Source: CAVOGJ01 sp963700865 (GTDB lineage: Bacteria; Planctomycetota; Planctomycetia; Pirellulales; Pirellulaceae). Taken from it: a DNA stretch of 32,292 nt. The notes beneath the pieces were generated by a model. The model made no database searches. It was not told the origin of the DNA and saw only the letters and a list, made by a program, of their open reading frames with translations. Both the position numbers and the translations under genes were made by a program. How positions within the stretch are numbered: position 1 is the first letter of the stretch; each line of letters opens with the position of its first letter. Positions 9,457 to 18,695 of the stretch are shown piece by piece. Location: contig CAVOZC010000004.1 in NCBI GenBank assembly GCA_963700865.1, positions 1 to 32,292 of the forward strand, read 5' to 3'.

Positions 9457-10827
9457 CTAACGTCTCGAGGGGGTCGCCCGCAGCTCAGTGAGTGCGGCCT
9501 CGAGTACCGGATCGCCGCGTTCAAAGTCCTTGGCGGTGGTCGGCACCGCGATATCGGGCTGGATGCCCTGCCCTTCGAACTCGGTGCCGTCGGGGAGCAT
9601 GGCCTTCCAGCAGGGCAGGAAAACCGTCACCCCGTTTCCCAGATCATACGGCTGCGGATTCCCGGAACTGCCCTGCGAGGCGGCACCGATCAATTGCGCC
9701 CCGGGCACTTGCTTCATCATCAGCAGAAAGGCCTCGCAACTGCTGATGTTCACGGGTCCGGTGAGCACCACGATTTGCCCCCGATAACCCGTGCGACGAT
9801 CATTGGGCTGCAGCATCCGCTCGTGCGGTTCGCTGAAGCCACCGGGTTGATCCGGATCAACCAGCACATGCTTGGCGTACACGGTCGGCTGATCGATGAA
9901 GCAGCCGGCCACGGAGCGGGCAATGCGCTCATCGCCGCCACTATTGAGGCGCACGTCGATGATCAAGGCCGGTGCGTCCTTCAGCCGCTCGAGAATCGCG
10001 AAAATCGGTGCCAATTCCTTCGTCTTGGCCCGATCCCAACTATCGATCCTTAGATAGCCAATCCCGTCGTCCCACCGACCGCTGGCGAGGACCGACGAGT
10101 CTTGTTTCCACTGGGGCACCAGCCGTGGCAACAAGCGGGCATTCATATTGGGCGTGACCGGCCGCACATAAGTGGGAAGAGTCTGATCGCCCACCTTGAG
10201 CCACAGGTGTTTGTCCTGGGCCTTGGCGAGCAAGGTGGCCGCCAGCCGCGCGAAGGTCTGGGCGTCCTCGGCTGCGGCGAGTGGACCACGTTGGGATTCG
10301 ACGAGCGCCGCCCAATCGATTCCCAGTCGATCCCGATAGGAATACTGGGTGATGATCGCTTGTATAAGCTGGTCGACCGCCGCCCCGTTGCCGACCGCGC
10401 TACTCGCTTCCTCATCCATTGCCGGGCCGCCTGCCCCGGTCGTGAACTGGATGGCGTAGGGAACCGCCGGCTCGCCCTTTCGATTCCTGAAGTTTTGGAA
10501 TTTGTCGCTGTTGACGCTCAACCAATAGCTATGGTTGGGCTTGAGTCGCACGGGGAGGACAAAGGTGCGCGAGCCACGCCAGGCACCCATTTGCTTGTCA
10601 CGCAGCTCGGGAAAAGTATCGCCGCCACCCACAATGGACTGCCCCCCGGGAGACATCGGCTGGTCAAACGTAATGCGGATTTCTCTTAGACCCGGATCGA
10701 CGTCGACGTCACCATTGTCGGGCACGGCCTTGATCACCTTGGGAGGTGCGGCGACGGAAGGGAGGGCCGCCAGGTCCCACAAGGCAAGGCAGCAGACAAT
10801 GGCAAGTGCGCGTACAGGCGGGCTCAT
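9457..10827 (-). CDS. Secreted S41-family peptidase-like protein with N-terminal Ig-like domain
   Basis: The frame is intact at 456 residues. The start at 10827 has TGAGG 9 nt upstream. A signal peptide (ALAIVCCLALWDLAALPSVAA) is followed by PPKVIKAVPDNGDVDVDP, a bacterial Ig-like module of the SbsA type (~30-130). The C-terminal half is a tail-specific protease core: GIGYLRIDSW, ALIIDVRLNSGGD (~310), and a nucleophile region NISSCEAF (Ser362/363, Glu365). The S41A Lys that follows in GEPTFGKG is replaced: the aligned stretch is GAASQGSSGNP. It is therefore closer to tricorn/IRBP-like S41 members, or has altered catalysis. No PDZ domain is evident. It probably acts in the periplasm or outside the cell. 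It lies downstream of a divergent promoter region shared with the DUF1254-channel gene. Confidence 0.82.
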   Translation of the reverse strand: MSPPVRALAIVCCLALWDLAALPSVAAPPKVIKAVPDNGDVDVDPGLREIRITFDQPMSPGGQSIVGGGDTFPELRDKQMGAWRGSRTFVLPVRLKPNHSYWLSVNSDKFQNFRNRKGEPAVPYAIQFTTGAGGPAMDEEASSAVGNGAAVDQLIQAIITQYSYRDRLGIDWAALVESQRGPLAAAEDAQTFARLAATLLAKAQDKHLWLKVGDQTLPTYVRPVTPNMNARLLPRLVPQWKQDSSVLASGRWDDGIGYLRIDSWDRAKTKELAPIFAILERLKDAPALIIDVRLNSGGDERIARSVAGCFIDQPTVYAKHVLVDPDQPGGFSEPHERMLQPNDRRTGYRGQIVVLTGPVNISSCEAFLLMMKQVPGAQLIGAASQGSSGNPQPYDLGNGVTVFLPCWKAMLPDGTEFEGQGIQPDIAVPTTAKDFERGDPVLEAALTELRATPSRR

Positions 10828-11252
10828 CGGGCATGCCTCATGGAAAGCTGTTCACTGGGACTGGATCCGCCTGGATTGTAAGAACCGGCGGCTCGGTTTG
10901 CCACCAGGAAACGCATCATTGCCAACTGGCGGATCCACGAGAAGATGGCTCTCACTGAGCCACGGAGGGGGCGGAATCGGGTAAAGATGAGGCCGGAAGC
11001 TGGGACCGTGAAGATGCACGTCGCTCGGCAGCAGAAGTAGCGGTGCCGATTTCTTATCTCTGTGCCTCCGTGAGGAAAATCAGGGGCCACAGGCGGAAGA
11101 CCGTGGCGGGCCGGCCAGTTCGGCGAAGGATCGCCGCACTCCACACAAGGCATGGCCTGCGGGCGCTTCCCATGTCGATGCCAGCCGCGAGGGATTATGA
11201 TGAGAACATCTCGCGGAGAATCTCCGCCCCCAGCCCTGCAAGGTGTCAAGCG
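10828..11252. other. Divergent intergenic region with inverted repeat
   Basis: This 425-bp gap separates the leftward protease gene from the rightward DUF1254-channel gene. It contains an inverted repeat (10951-11074, listed separately). Leaders of the DUF1254 frame upstream of 11253 look non-coding (Arg-rich, no conserved motif). No confident promoter was identified. Confidence 0.4.
10951..11074. repeat. Imperfect inverted repeat, 17-nt arms about 90 nt apart
   Basis: Bases 10951-10967 (CTCACTGAGCCACGGAG) match the reverse complement of 11058-11074 (CTCACGGAGGCACAGAG) at 14 of 17 positions. Flanking CGGAATCGG and CCGATTTC add some symmetry. A small non-autonomous repeat or a decayed hairpin are both possible. 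Confidence 0.5.
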
Positions 11253-13773
11253 ATGTTCAGGAGCATGCCATTCGAGCTTCCCCTGTTTCGGAATCGGCCG
11301 CAAGGGTCTCAACGAAGCACCCGTGTGGCCGAACGAGTCCGAACTGCCCCCCGCTGCGAGGCGCGACATTTACGCGTCGCGATCGTCGCCAACGCCGTCG
11401 CCGCCGCGCTCGCGTTATGGACGGTCCCTGTTGTCGCACAGGAACTCACCCCAGTCGAGGTCCAGTCGATCGCTCGCGAAGCGTACATCTACGGTTTTCC
11501 GATGGTGGAAAACTACCGCGCGATGTATGCGTCGGCGATTGATCGAAACAGCCAGGAGTATGCGGCTCCATTCAACACACTGCAGCATGAGGCCAACGTG
11601 TTTACCGCTGCCGACAAGGACGTGGTCACTCCCAACCCTGATGTGCTGATCTCGCTTCTGTGGCTGGACTTGAGAACACAGCCCATCGTGCTTGGCGTTC
11701 CGCAGATTGAACCTGACCGCTACTACTCGATTCAATTGATCGATCTGTTTAATTTCACGTTTTCCTACATCGGCACGCGCGCGACCGGAAATGGCGCCGG
11801 CAGCTACTTGATCGTCGGACCGCGCTGGCAGGGCGAAGCCCCACCCCAGATAGACAAAGTCATTCGTTGTGAGACCGAATTCGCGATGGCTATCTATCGC
11901 ACACAATTGCGCGGCCCCGGCGACCTCCCCGACGTGAAACGCATCCAGGCTCAATTCACCGTGCGGACTCTGAGCGCTCTGCCGGGCCAGCCGCGACCAG
12001 ACATCGCAACTGAGATTCCCTTTCCCCGGCCCGCCTTGGCCACCGAGCCAGGAATCACATTTCTCTCAACACTCGGCTTCCTGCTGCCATTTTGCCCGCC
12101 GCCCGCAGCAGAAGCGGAGTTGATGGCCCGATTTGCGCAGGATCGGCCTGACGGCGGAGAAGCCGTTTGATGCGAGTGGGATGAGTCCCCAGTTCCAGGA
12201 GGCTCTGCAGCTTGGCATGGTGGAGGGTGAGGCCACGATCACCGCCGCCGCCGCCACGTTGAAAGTTGCCGAAGTGATTGGCACGCGCGAGTATCTCAAA
12301 AGCGACTACCTGAAGCGGGCGGTGGCCGCGAAGGTCGGGCACAATAGCAATGCGAAGGAAGAGGCACTCTATCCGTTGTATCTGACGGATGCCGAAGGCC
12401 AATCGCTCGATGGTCGCGAGGCGGATTACGTGATGAGGTTTGGCCCGGACGATTTGCCGCCCGTCAATGCCTTCTGGTCCTTGACGTGCTATGACAGCGG
12501 GAACCAGGCATTGGTACCCAATCCGATGGACCGCTATCGAATCAGTTCGTCCATGCTGCCGACCCTTACCCGCGACGCCGACGGTAATCTCACGTTGCAC
12601 CTCCAAAACGGCCGGCCCCAGGAAGAGCAGACCTCCAACTGGCTGCCGATACCGCCGGGCCCGTTCTATCTGGTCATGCGTTTGTACTGGCCGAAGCCGG
12701 AAAGCTACGATGGCAAATGGACGCCTCCCCTGATCTGGAAAACCAACGAGGCACCCACCGCGGCGCCCCTCAAACCGGCCGGTGCTGAGGCGGCCGAAGA
12801 AGTCAAGGCTCCCGTACTCGTGGAAGAGCCCAAACCCGAGATGGAACGCCCGACGGTGTGGGGAGAACCCACCGAGGTACAAATCCTGATTTACGTGATC
12901 GATGTCGACGAAATCAACTCCGCCGATCAAAGTTTCGCGGCCAGCGTTTTCTTCGAAGCCCGTTGGAAGAACCCCTTCTTACGTCATCAAGGCCCCGGTC
13001 CTTTGCTGCGCAGGCCTAACCGACGTCTGGAATCCGCGATTGACCATTGTCAGTCAACAGATGGCGTGGACTTCCTATCCCGAATCGGTCGAGATTCAGC
13101 CGGACGGGACGGTCGTGTATCGCCAAAAAGTCTGGGGACGATTTTCGCAACCCTTAAATCTCGCGACTTCCCCTTCGACAGCCAGCGACTTTCGATTCAA
13201 CTGGTAGCGGCCGGTCTCCTGGAAGAACATGTAAACATGGTTCCGCTCACGAATGCGACCGGCAGCTCATCGAGAATTGCCAACTCATTCTCACTTCCCG
13301 ACTTTACGGTTGTTTCATGGAACGCCGCGCCGGCACCCTACTATCGCTGCTCAAGAAACCGCAGGTGTCGCCGGCTATGAAATGACGATCGATGTCGTCG
13401 CCAGCCCACCTACTATGTTTTGAAAGTCATCATTCCTTTGTGTTTGATCGTCGTCATGTCCTGGCTACCGCGGTGGATGGATGTCGAGCAGGTTGGCACG
13501 AATATCGGCATTTCGACGTCGTCGTTTCTGACACTGGTCGCCTATCTGTTCGCGATCACCGTGCTCTTGCCAAAAGTTTCCTACGTCACGCGGATGGACC
13601 GATTCATCCTGCTCTCGACGCTGACCGTCTTTGCCGGGCTGATCCAGACGGTAGCCACGACCGCACTGGTCAATCGTCGCAAGAAACCCCTCGCGCATCA
13701 GCTGGAACGCTGGTCAAGACTGGTCTATCCCATTTTGTTGGCAGGCGTTGTTTTCGTATCGTTTGTTCTCTGA
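11253..13773 (+). CDS. DUF1254-DUF1214 protein fused to a pentameric ligand-gated ion channel, about five frameshifts
   Basis: The start is tentatively 11253 (AAGGTG upstream). A long leader precedes a hydrophobic signal segment (VAIVANAVAAALALWTVPVVAQ, ~42-63). DUF1254 follows (~65-290; EAYIYGFPMVENYRAMY, TPNPDVLISLLWLDLR, DRYYSIQLIDLFNF). A frame break near 12143 leads into DUF1214 (IGLTAEKPF to the GPFYLVMRLYWPKPESYDGKW and PPLIWK segments). With no stop, a ~40-residue Pro/Ala/Glu linker continues in the same frame into a Cys-loop-type extracellular domain (EVQILIYVIDVDEINSADQS, RWKNPFL, VWNPRL, FPFDSQRLSIQL) and four transmembrane helices. Further frame breaks lie near 13005, 13165, 13345 and 13405. 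DUF1254/1214 domains have no firmly known chemistry. The channel half lacks its own signal peptide, which supports a real fusion. The assembled protein would be about 840 residues. Confidence 0.72.
12841..13773 (+). other. Ion-channel module (extracellular domain plus M1-M4) of the fusion gene
   Basis: Matches to the GLIC/ELIC-type family seen by eye: the first strand EVQILIYVIDVDEI, the strand FAASVFFEARWKNP, the VWNPRL motif, PDGTVVYRQKVWGRFSQPLNL, then the Cys-loop-equivalent FPFDSQ (no cysteines, as usual in bacteria). M1 is TYYVLKVIIPLCLIVVMSWL. M2 is GISTSSFLTLVAYLFAITVL followed by LPKVSYVTRMD; counting back from LPK puts Ser at 6', Leu at 9' and Gly at -2'. M3 is FILLSTLTVFAGLIQTVATT and M4 is LVYPILLAGVVFVSFVL at the C-terminus. 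The -2' Glu of proton-gated cation channels is absent, so selectivity cannot be predicted. An ATG at 12841 exists in the linker, but a protein starting there would have no export signal for its extracellular domain. Confidence 0.85.
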
Positions 13774-13946
13774 TAATCGACATGAGAGCAGGGCATACGA
13801 CATTTAATATCTCACGTCCCTTGATTCACGTCAGAGGGGTGCATCACTGTCGGCGCCTCGTCAGAAAGCGGGATAGCGTACGCCATCTGCCGCGGATACA
13901 TTGTGCGTCTGGCTTTTGAAGGGAACATGCACGTGCGGCGTTCTTG

Positions 13947-15150
13947 ATGGAATGGAAATACCCCATGCTCACGCCTGGTAAATTTACCCTCTCCTGGCTC
14001 TCCGTGCTCGCATTTGCTGGCACTTGCATCCCCGGTTGCGTGAAGCCTCCCGCGGCATCGCCGCCGGCAGCTCCGAAGGTCGAGGTCAGCCATCCCATCG
14101 TATGCGAGATCATCGATGAGGACGAGTTTAATGGCACCCTGGCATCGCCCGCGGTGGTCGAGATCCGCGCCCGCGTACGGGGATACATCCAAAAGGTCCA
14201 TTTCCAGGACGGCGATCTGGTCGCCGAAGGTGACCTGCTCTTCGAACTTGACCCCCGTCCATTCCAGATTCAGATCGACCAGGCCATCGCCCGCGAGATC
14301 GTACGAGGCCCAGAAGTTAGCCGCGGAAAAGAATGTGGCTCGCTACCGGGAATTGATTAAATCGGGAGCGGTCAGCCAACAGGAGTTGGAGCGGGCACAG
14401 GCGGATGCCGACTCGTACGACGCGCAAATTGTCGCGAAACAGGAAGAGGTCAAACAATACGAACTGGACCTCGAATTTTCTCGCATCACGGCACCGATCT
14501 CGGGCCGCGTCAGCCGTGCCCAGCTCACCGAGGGGAATCTGGTCAACGCCAACGCAGCCGACCAGGTGCTGACGACGATCGTGGCGATCGATCCGATGTT
14601 CGTTTATTTTTCGGTGGACGAGCGAGCTTTGCAGCGGTACCAGAAATCACGCCGCGCGGCCGGAAATGCAGATGCCCGCGGCACGCTCCGCCAGCGGCAG
14701 GTGCCATTTCGGTTCGCCCTCGATTCCGACGAGGGCTTCCCGCACGAGGGAGTGCTCGATTTTGCCGACAATCGTGTCGATCCCGAAACCGGTACCATCG
14801 AAATCCGTGGCGTCGTGGACAACCGGCAAGACTTGTTTGTGCCCGGCTCGCGCGTGCGTGTCCGCGTGCCCGTCACTGACGAATACTCCGTGATCCTGGT
14901 ACCCGATACGGCCATTCTGAGTGATCAAGACAAGCGATACCTGCTCGTGGTGAATGAGAAAGCCATTGTGTCTCGGCGAGACGTGCAGATGGGCAAGCTC
15001 TTGGATGATGGCATGCGCGTTCTCCTGTCGGCCGCGGATGGCCAGCCGGCGGTTCGGACCGACGAGTGGATCATCGTGCAGGGACTGCAGCGAGCCAGAA
15101 TTGACTACCCGGTAGAACCGTTGCAATCCACTGCCAAGTCCGGACTCTAA
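13947..15150 (+). CDS. RND efflux periplasmic adaptor (HlyD/AcrA family), one frameshift
   Basis: ATG at 13947 is chosen; ATG at 13965 is an equal alternative, and neither has a strong ribosome site. The N-terminal hydrophobic stretch ending AGTCIPGC could be a lipoprotein signal, although Pro at -2 is unusual. The barrel-sandwich half-motif VEIRARVRGYIQKVHFQDGD and LVAEGDLLFELDPRPF follow, then a coiled-coil hairpin (EAQKLAAEKNVARYRELIKSG through YDAQIVAKQEEVKQYELDLE), the second lipoyl half (RITAPISGRVSRAQLTEGNL) and the beta-barrel and membrane-proximal domains (VDPETGTIEIRGVV, VPVTDEYSVILVPDTAI). The frame shifts near 14290. The adaptor bridges an inner-membrane RND pump and an outer-membrane channel. 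The pump gene starts 60 bp downstream on the same strand, so an operon is likely; no TolC-type gene is in the window. Confidence 0.9.
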
Positions 15151-15210
15151 CGGACGGCTACCTGACTGGAGCACCGGGCAGGCCAAAGCCCTCTTGAGAA
15201 ACCCGCCGAA

Positions 15211-18200
15211 ATGATTTCGCATTTCTTCATCGACCGTCCGATTTTCGCCTCGGTGCTTTCCATCGTCATTGTCCTGCTGGGGGCGGTGGCCTTATTGCAG
15301 TTGCCCGTGGCGCAGTATCCCGATGTGACCCCGCCGACCGTATCCGTAACAGCCACCTACCCGGGGGCCAACGCCATCACGGTGGCGGAAACGGTGGCCA
15401 CGCCGATCGAGGCGGAAGTAAACGGCGTCGAACGGATGCTGTATATGTCTTCCAAGTGCACGAATGACGGCCAGATGAATCTGGACGTCACGTTCGAGCT
15501 GGGCACCAACATCGACTCGGCCCAAGTGCTGGTGCAAAACCGCGTGGCGGTCGCCCAGGCGAAGTTGCCGGAGGAGGTCAAGCGCATCGGCGTCACGACC
15601 AAGAAAAAGTCGCCCAGCATCCTCATGTGCGTGAATCTGGTCGCCACCGACCGTCGCTACGATGAACTCTATTTGAGCAACTTCGCCTTGCTGAACGTCA
15701 AGGATGACCTCGCGCGACTGCAAGGCGTCGGCGACGTCGCCTTCCTCGGACCGCGCGATTACAGCATGCGGATCTGGCTCGACCCTTACAAGCTGGCATC
15801 ATTGAAGATGACGCCCGGCGACGTCATGCGGGCCATCCAGGAACAAAACGTCCAAGTCGCCGCGGGGCGCATCGGCCAGCCGCCTCTTACTCAGGATGCG
15901 AATGTTCCCTTTCAGTTGCCGATCACCGTGCAGGGTCGCTTGACCAGCGAGCAGCAGTTCGAGGACATCATCGTTAAGCGAGGTGATGGCGGTCAGATCG
16001 TGCGTCTCGAGGATGTCGCGCGGAGGACAAGATACGACGAGTCGGGTCGCGCGATCGAGAAGGGTGTGGAGTTAGGAGCCAAGAACTACGACGTCAACGG
16101 CTATCTCGATGGCCAGCCCGCAGCCACGCTCGGTGTCTTCCAGCTACCCGGTTCCAATGCTCTCGAATACGGCCAACCTGGTGCGGGCCAAGATGGAGGA
16201 ACTGAAAGCCAAGTTCCCCGCAGGGCATCGAGTACCGTATCGAATACGATACCACCGTCTTCATCGACGAATCGATTGCCAGCGTTTATCACACCCTGAT
16301 CGAAGCATTTGTCCTGGTGTTCATCGTGGTGCTGGTCTTCCTGCAGAATTGGCGAGCCACGATCATTCCCATGATCGCCGTACCGGTCTCGCTGATTGGC
16401 ACGCTTGCCTGCATGCGACTGTTCGGCTTTTCTCTTAATAATCTCTCGCTGTTTGGCTTGGTGCTGGCCATCGGGATCGTGGTCGATGACGCGATCGTGG
16501 TGGTGGAAAACGTCGAGCGTCTGATGGCGGACGGCTTGTCGCCCCGGGAGGCCAGTCGCAAGGCCATGGAGGAGGTCACGGGCCCCCTCATCGCGATCGG
16601 CCTGGTGCTGTGTGCCGTCTTTGTACCGACCGCTTTCATGGCCGGTATCAGTGGCCAATTCTATAAGCAATTTGCGCTGACGATTGCCGCCTCGACGGTC
16701 ATCTCCGCCTTCAATTCGCTGACGCTCAGCCCGGCGCTGACCGCCCTGATGCTGAAACCGCATGGCCACGATCAGGCGGGCCATGGCAAGCGTCAGGCCC
16801 GTGAGGTATTACCGCCGCTGGGAATCGCCATCATCGGCGGCTTGCTGGCCTACGTTTATCTCACCGGATTTGCCGCCCATTATCTGCCGATCGAGGAAGC
16901 CACCGGTGCAACGCATGGACATGGCAGCGCGGCACCGCTGTGGTTGCGAGCCGCCACCTTCGCCGTCGGAGTTGTCGTCGGCTGGCTGCTGAGCCGGCCG
17001 ATCAACGCGGTGTTGAGCCGCTTTTTCGACGGCTTCAACTGGGTGTTCGACGGGGTGATCCGCGGTTACGGCGCCATCGTCACGCTCTTGTTGCGCACGT
17101 GGGTCATTGGCTTGATTGTGTATGGCGGCTTGATCTTTCTGACCTATGTCGGTTTCCGCGCCGCACCGACGGGCTTCATCCCCGAACAGGATAAGGGCTA
17201 CCTGATCGTCAACGCGCAATTGCCCGACGGGGCCAGTCTGGATCGCAGTGACCAATTGATCCGTCGGCTGGGCGAGATCGTGCGGGAGACGGAGGGAGTC
17301 GCCCATACGATCGATCTGGCGGGGTATTCGACCATACTTGGCACCAATATTTCGAATGTCGGCGGCATGTTCGTGATTTTGGCGCCCTTTGAGGAGCGGG
17401 CCGGAAGAGCCGAGCTGAGTGCGGCGACCATCATGGCCAAGTTGCGCGAGCGATTCCAGGACTTTCCCGAGGCCCAGATCGCCGTGTTTGGGCGCCGCCC
17501 GTCGAAGGTCTGGGCAGCACGGGTGGCTTCAAATTGCAGGTGCTCGATCGGCGCGGTGCGGGACTGCGGGCATTACAAGGAGCCGTGCAGCATTTCGCCG
17601 AGCAGACGCGGACCGAGCCGGGACTGGTCGGCGTCTTTACCACGTTCAGCGTCGCTCAGCCGCAATTGTATGTGGAGATCGACCGCGAGAAGGTCAAGTC
17701 CGAGGGGATTTCCCTCGACGAAGTTCACACCGCGCCTACAGGCCTACCTGGGCGCCGCCTACGTGAATGACTTCTCCTTTCAGAATCGCAGCTGGCAAGT
17801 CAATGTCCAGGCCGATCCGAGGTACCGCACGCGCGTGGAGGATATTGGCAAGCTCCAAGTGCGGAATGCCTCGGGAAATATGGTGCCGCTGCGGCACTCT
17901 GGTCCGCGTGAAGAACACCAGCGGCCCACCGATCGTCAACCGCTATAACCAATATCCGTCCGCGGAACTCAACGGCGCCCCGGCCGCTGGCGTGAGTTCC
18001 GGCCAGGCCATCGCGATGATGGAATCGATCGGTCGGGCAAGTCTGCCCACGACGATGGGCTTCGAGTGGACCGAATTGACCTTTCAGCAATTGCTGGCTG
18101 CGCAAAGACATCTTTACCAAACTGGCGTTTCCCCTGGGGGTGTTGTTCGTATTTCTCGTGCTGTCGGCACAATACGAGAGCTGGTCACTCCCCTTTTCGA

Positions 18201-18656
18201 TCATCCTGATCGTGCCGATGTGCCTGCTCGCGGCGCTGGCGGGGATCTTCGTGGCGCAGACTCGATGTCGACATTTTCGTACAGATCGGTCTGATCGTGC
18301 TCATCGGCCTGGCGGCCAAGAATGCCATTCTCATCGTCGAATTCGCAAAGCAGCTGGAGGACTCGGGCCAGCCTCGCTTCGAGGCGACGGTGGAAGCCTG
18401 TCGTTTACGGCTGAGGCCCATCCTCATGACCTCGTTCGCCTTCATCCTGGGCGTGGTTCCCCTAGTGCTGGCCAAGGGTGCGGGGGCTGAGATGCGGTTT
18501 ACGCTGGGCGTGGCCGTCTTCAGCGGCATGCTCGGTGTGACGATCTTCGGCGTCTTTTTTACGCCGATCTTCTATTACGTTATCCGCGGTTTCACCGCCA
18601 GCCGGCAACCAGCAGAGAGCGCTCCGGCAGCCGATGGTGGCGATGCGATCGCGTAG
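15211..18656 (+). CDS. RND multidrug efflux permease (HAE1/AcrB type), about seven frameshifts
   Basis: The N-terminus ISHFFIDRPIFASVLSIVIVL and LPVAQYPDVTPPTVSVTATY are canonical for AcrB-type pumps. The proton-relay Asp pair is present in GIVVDDAIVVVENVERLMADG, and the C-terminal half ends with GLAAKNAILIVEFAKQ, FILGVVPLVLAKGAG and the last helices. Frame breaks near 16165, 16236, 17505, 17735, 17895, 18115 and 18260 divide it into fragments, yet every expected segment is there in order. After TM6 (ALTALMLKP) about 84 extra residues (16761-17013) are inserted. They carry two hydrophobic helices flanked by HGHDQAGHGK and THGHG before the usual FFDGFNWVFDGVIRGYG. The protein exports drugs or other amphiphiles using the proton gradient and works with the adaptor upstream. 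The substrate is unknown. Confidence 0.9.
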
Positions 18657-18695
18657 CGGATTTCCAGGGGCTGATTGCCCACGATCGCAGCAACA

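Noticed and set aside
9136..10053. 305-residue plus-strand frame opposite the S41-like gene
   Set aside because: The minus strand carries a signal peptide and protease motifs here; the plus frame has no recognisable motif and begins in a degenerate repeat.
11043..11252. Upstream extension of the DUF1254 frame to 11043
   Set aside because: The added residues are Arg-rich and cover the inverted-repeat arm at 11058-11074; a better start with a weak ribosome site is at 11253.
12055..12930. 291-residue minus-strand frame opposite the DUF1214 and channel linker region
   Set aside because: It is a high-GC antisense shadow; the plus strand shows conserved DUF1214 and channel motifs.
16101..16784. 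227-residue minus-strand frame inside the RND permease
   Set aside because: It is an antisense shadow of conserved permease helices including the VVDDAIVVVENV motif.
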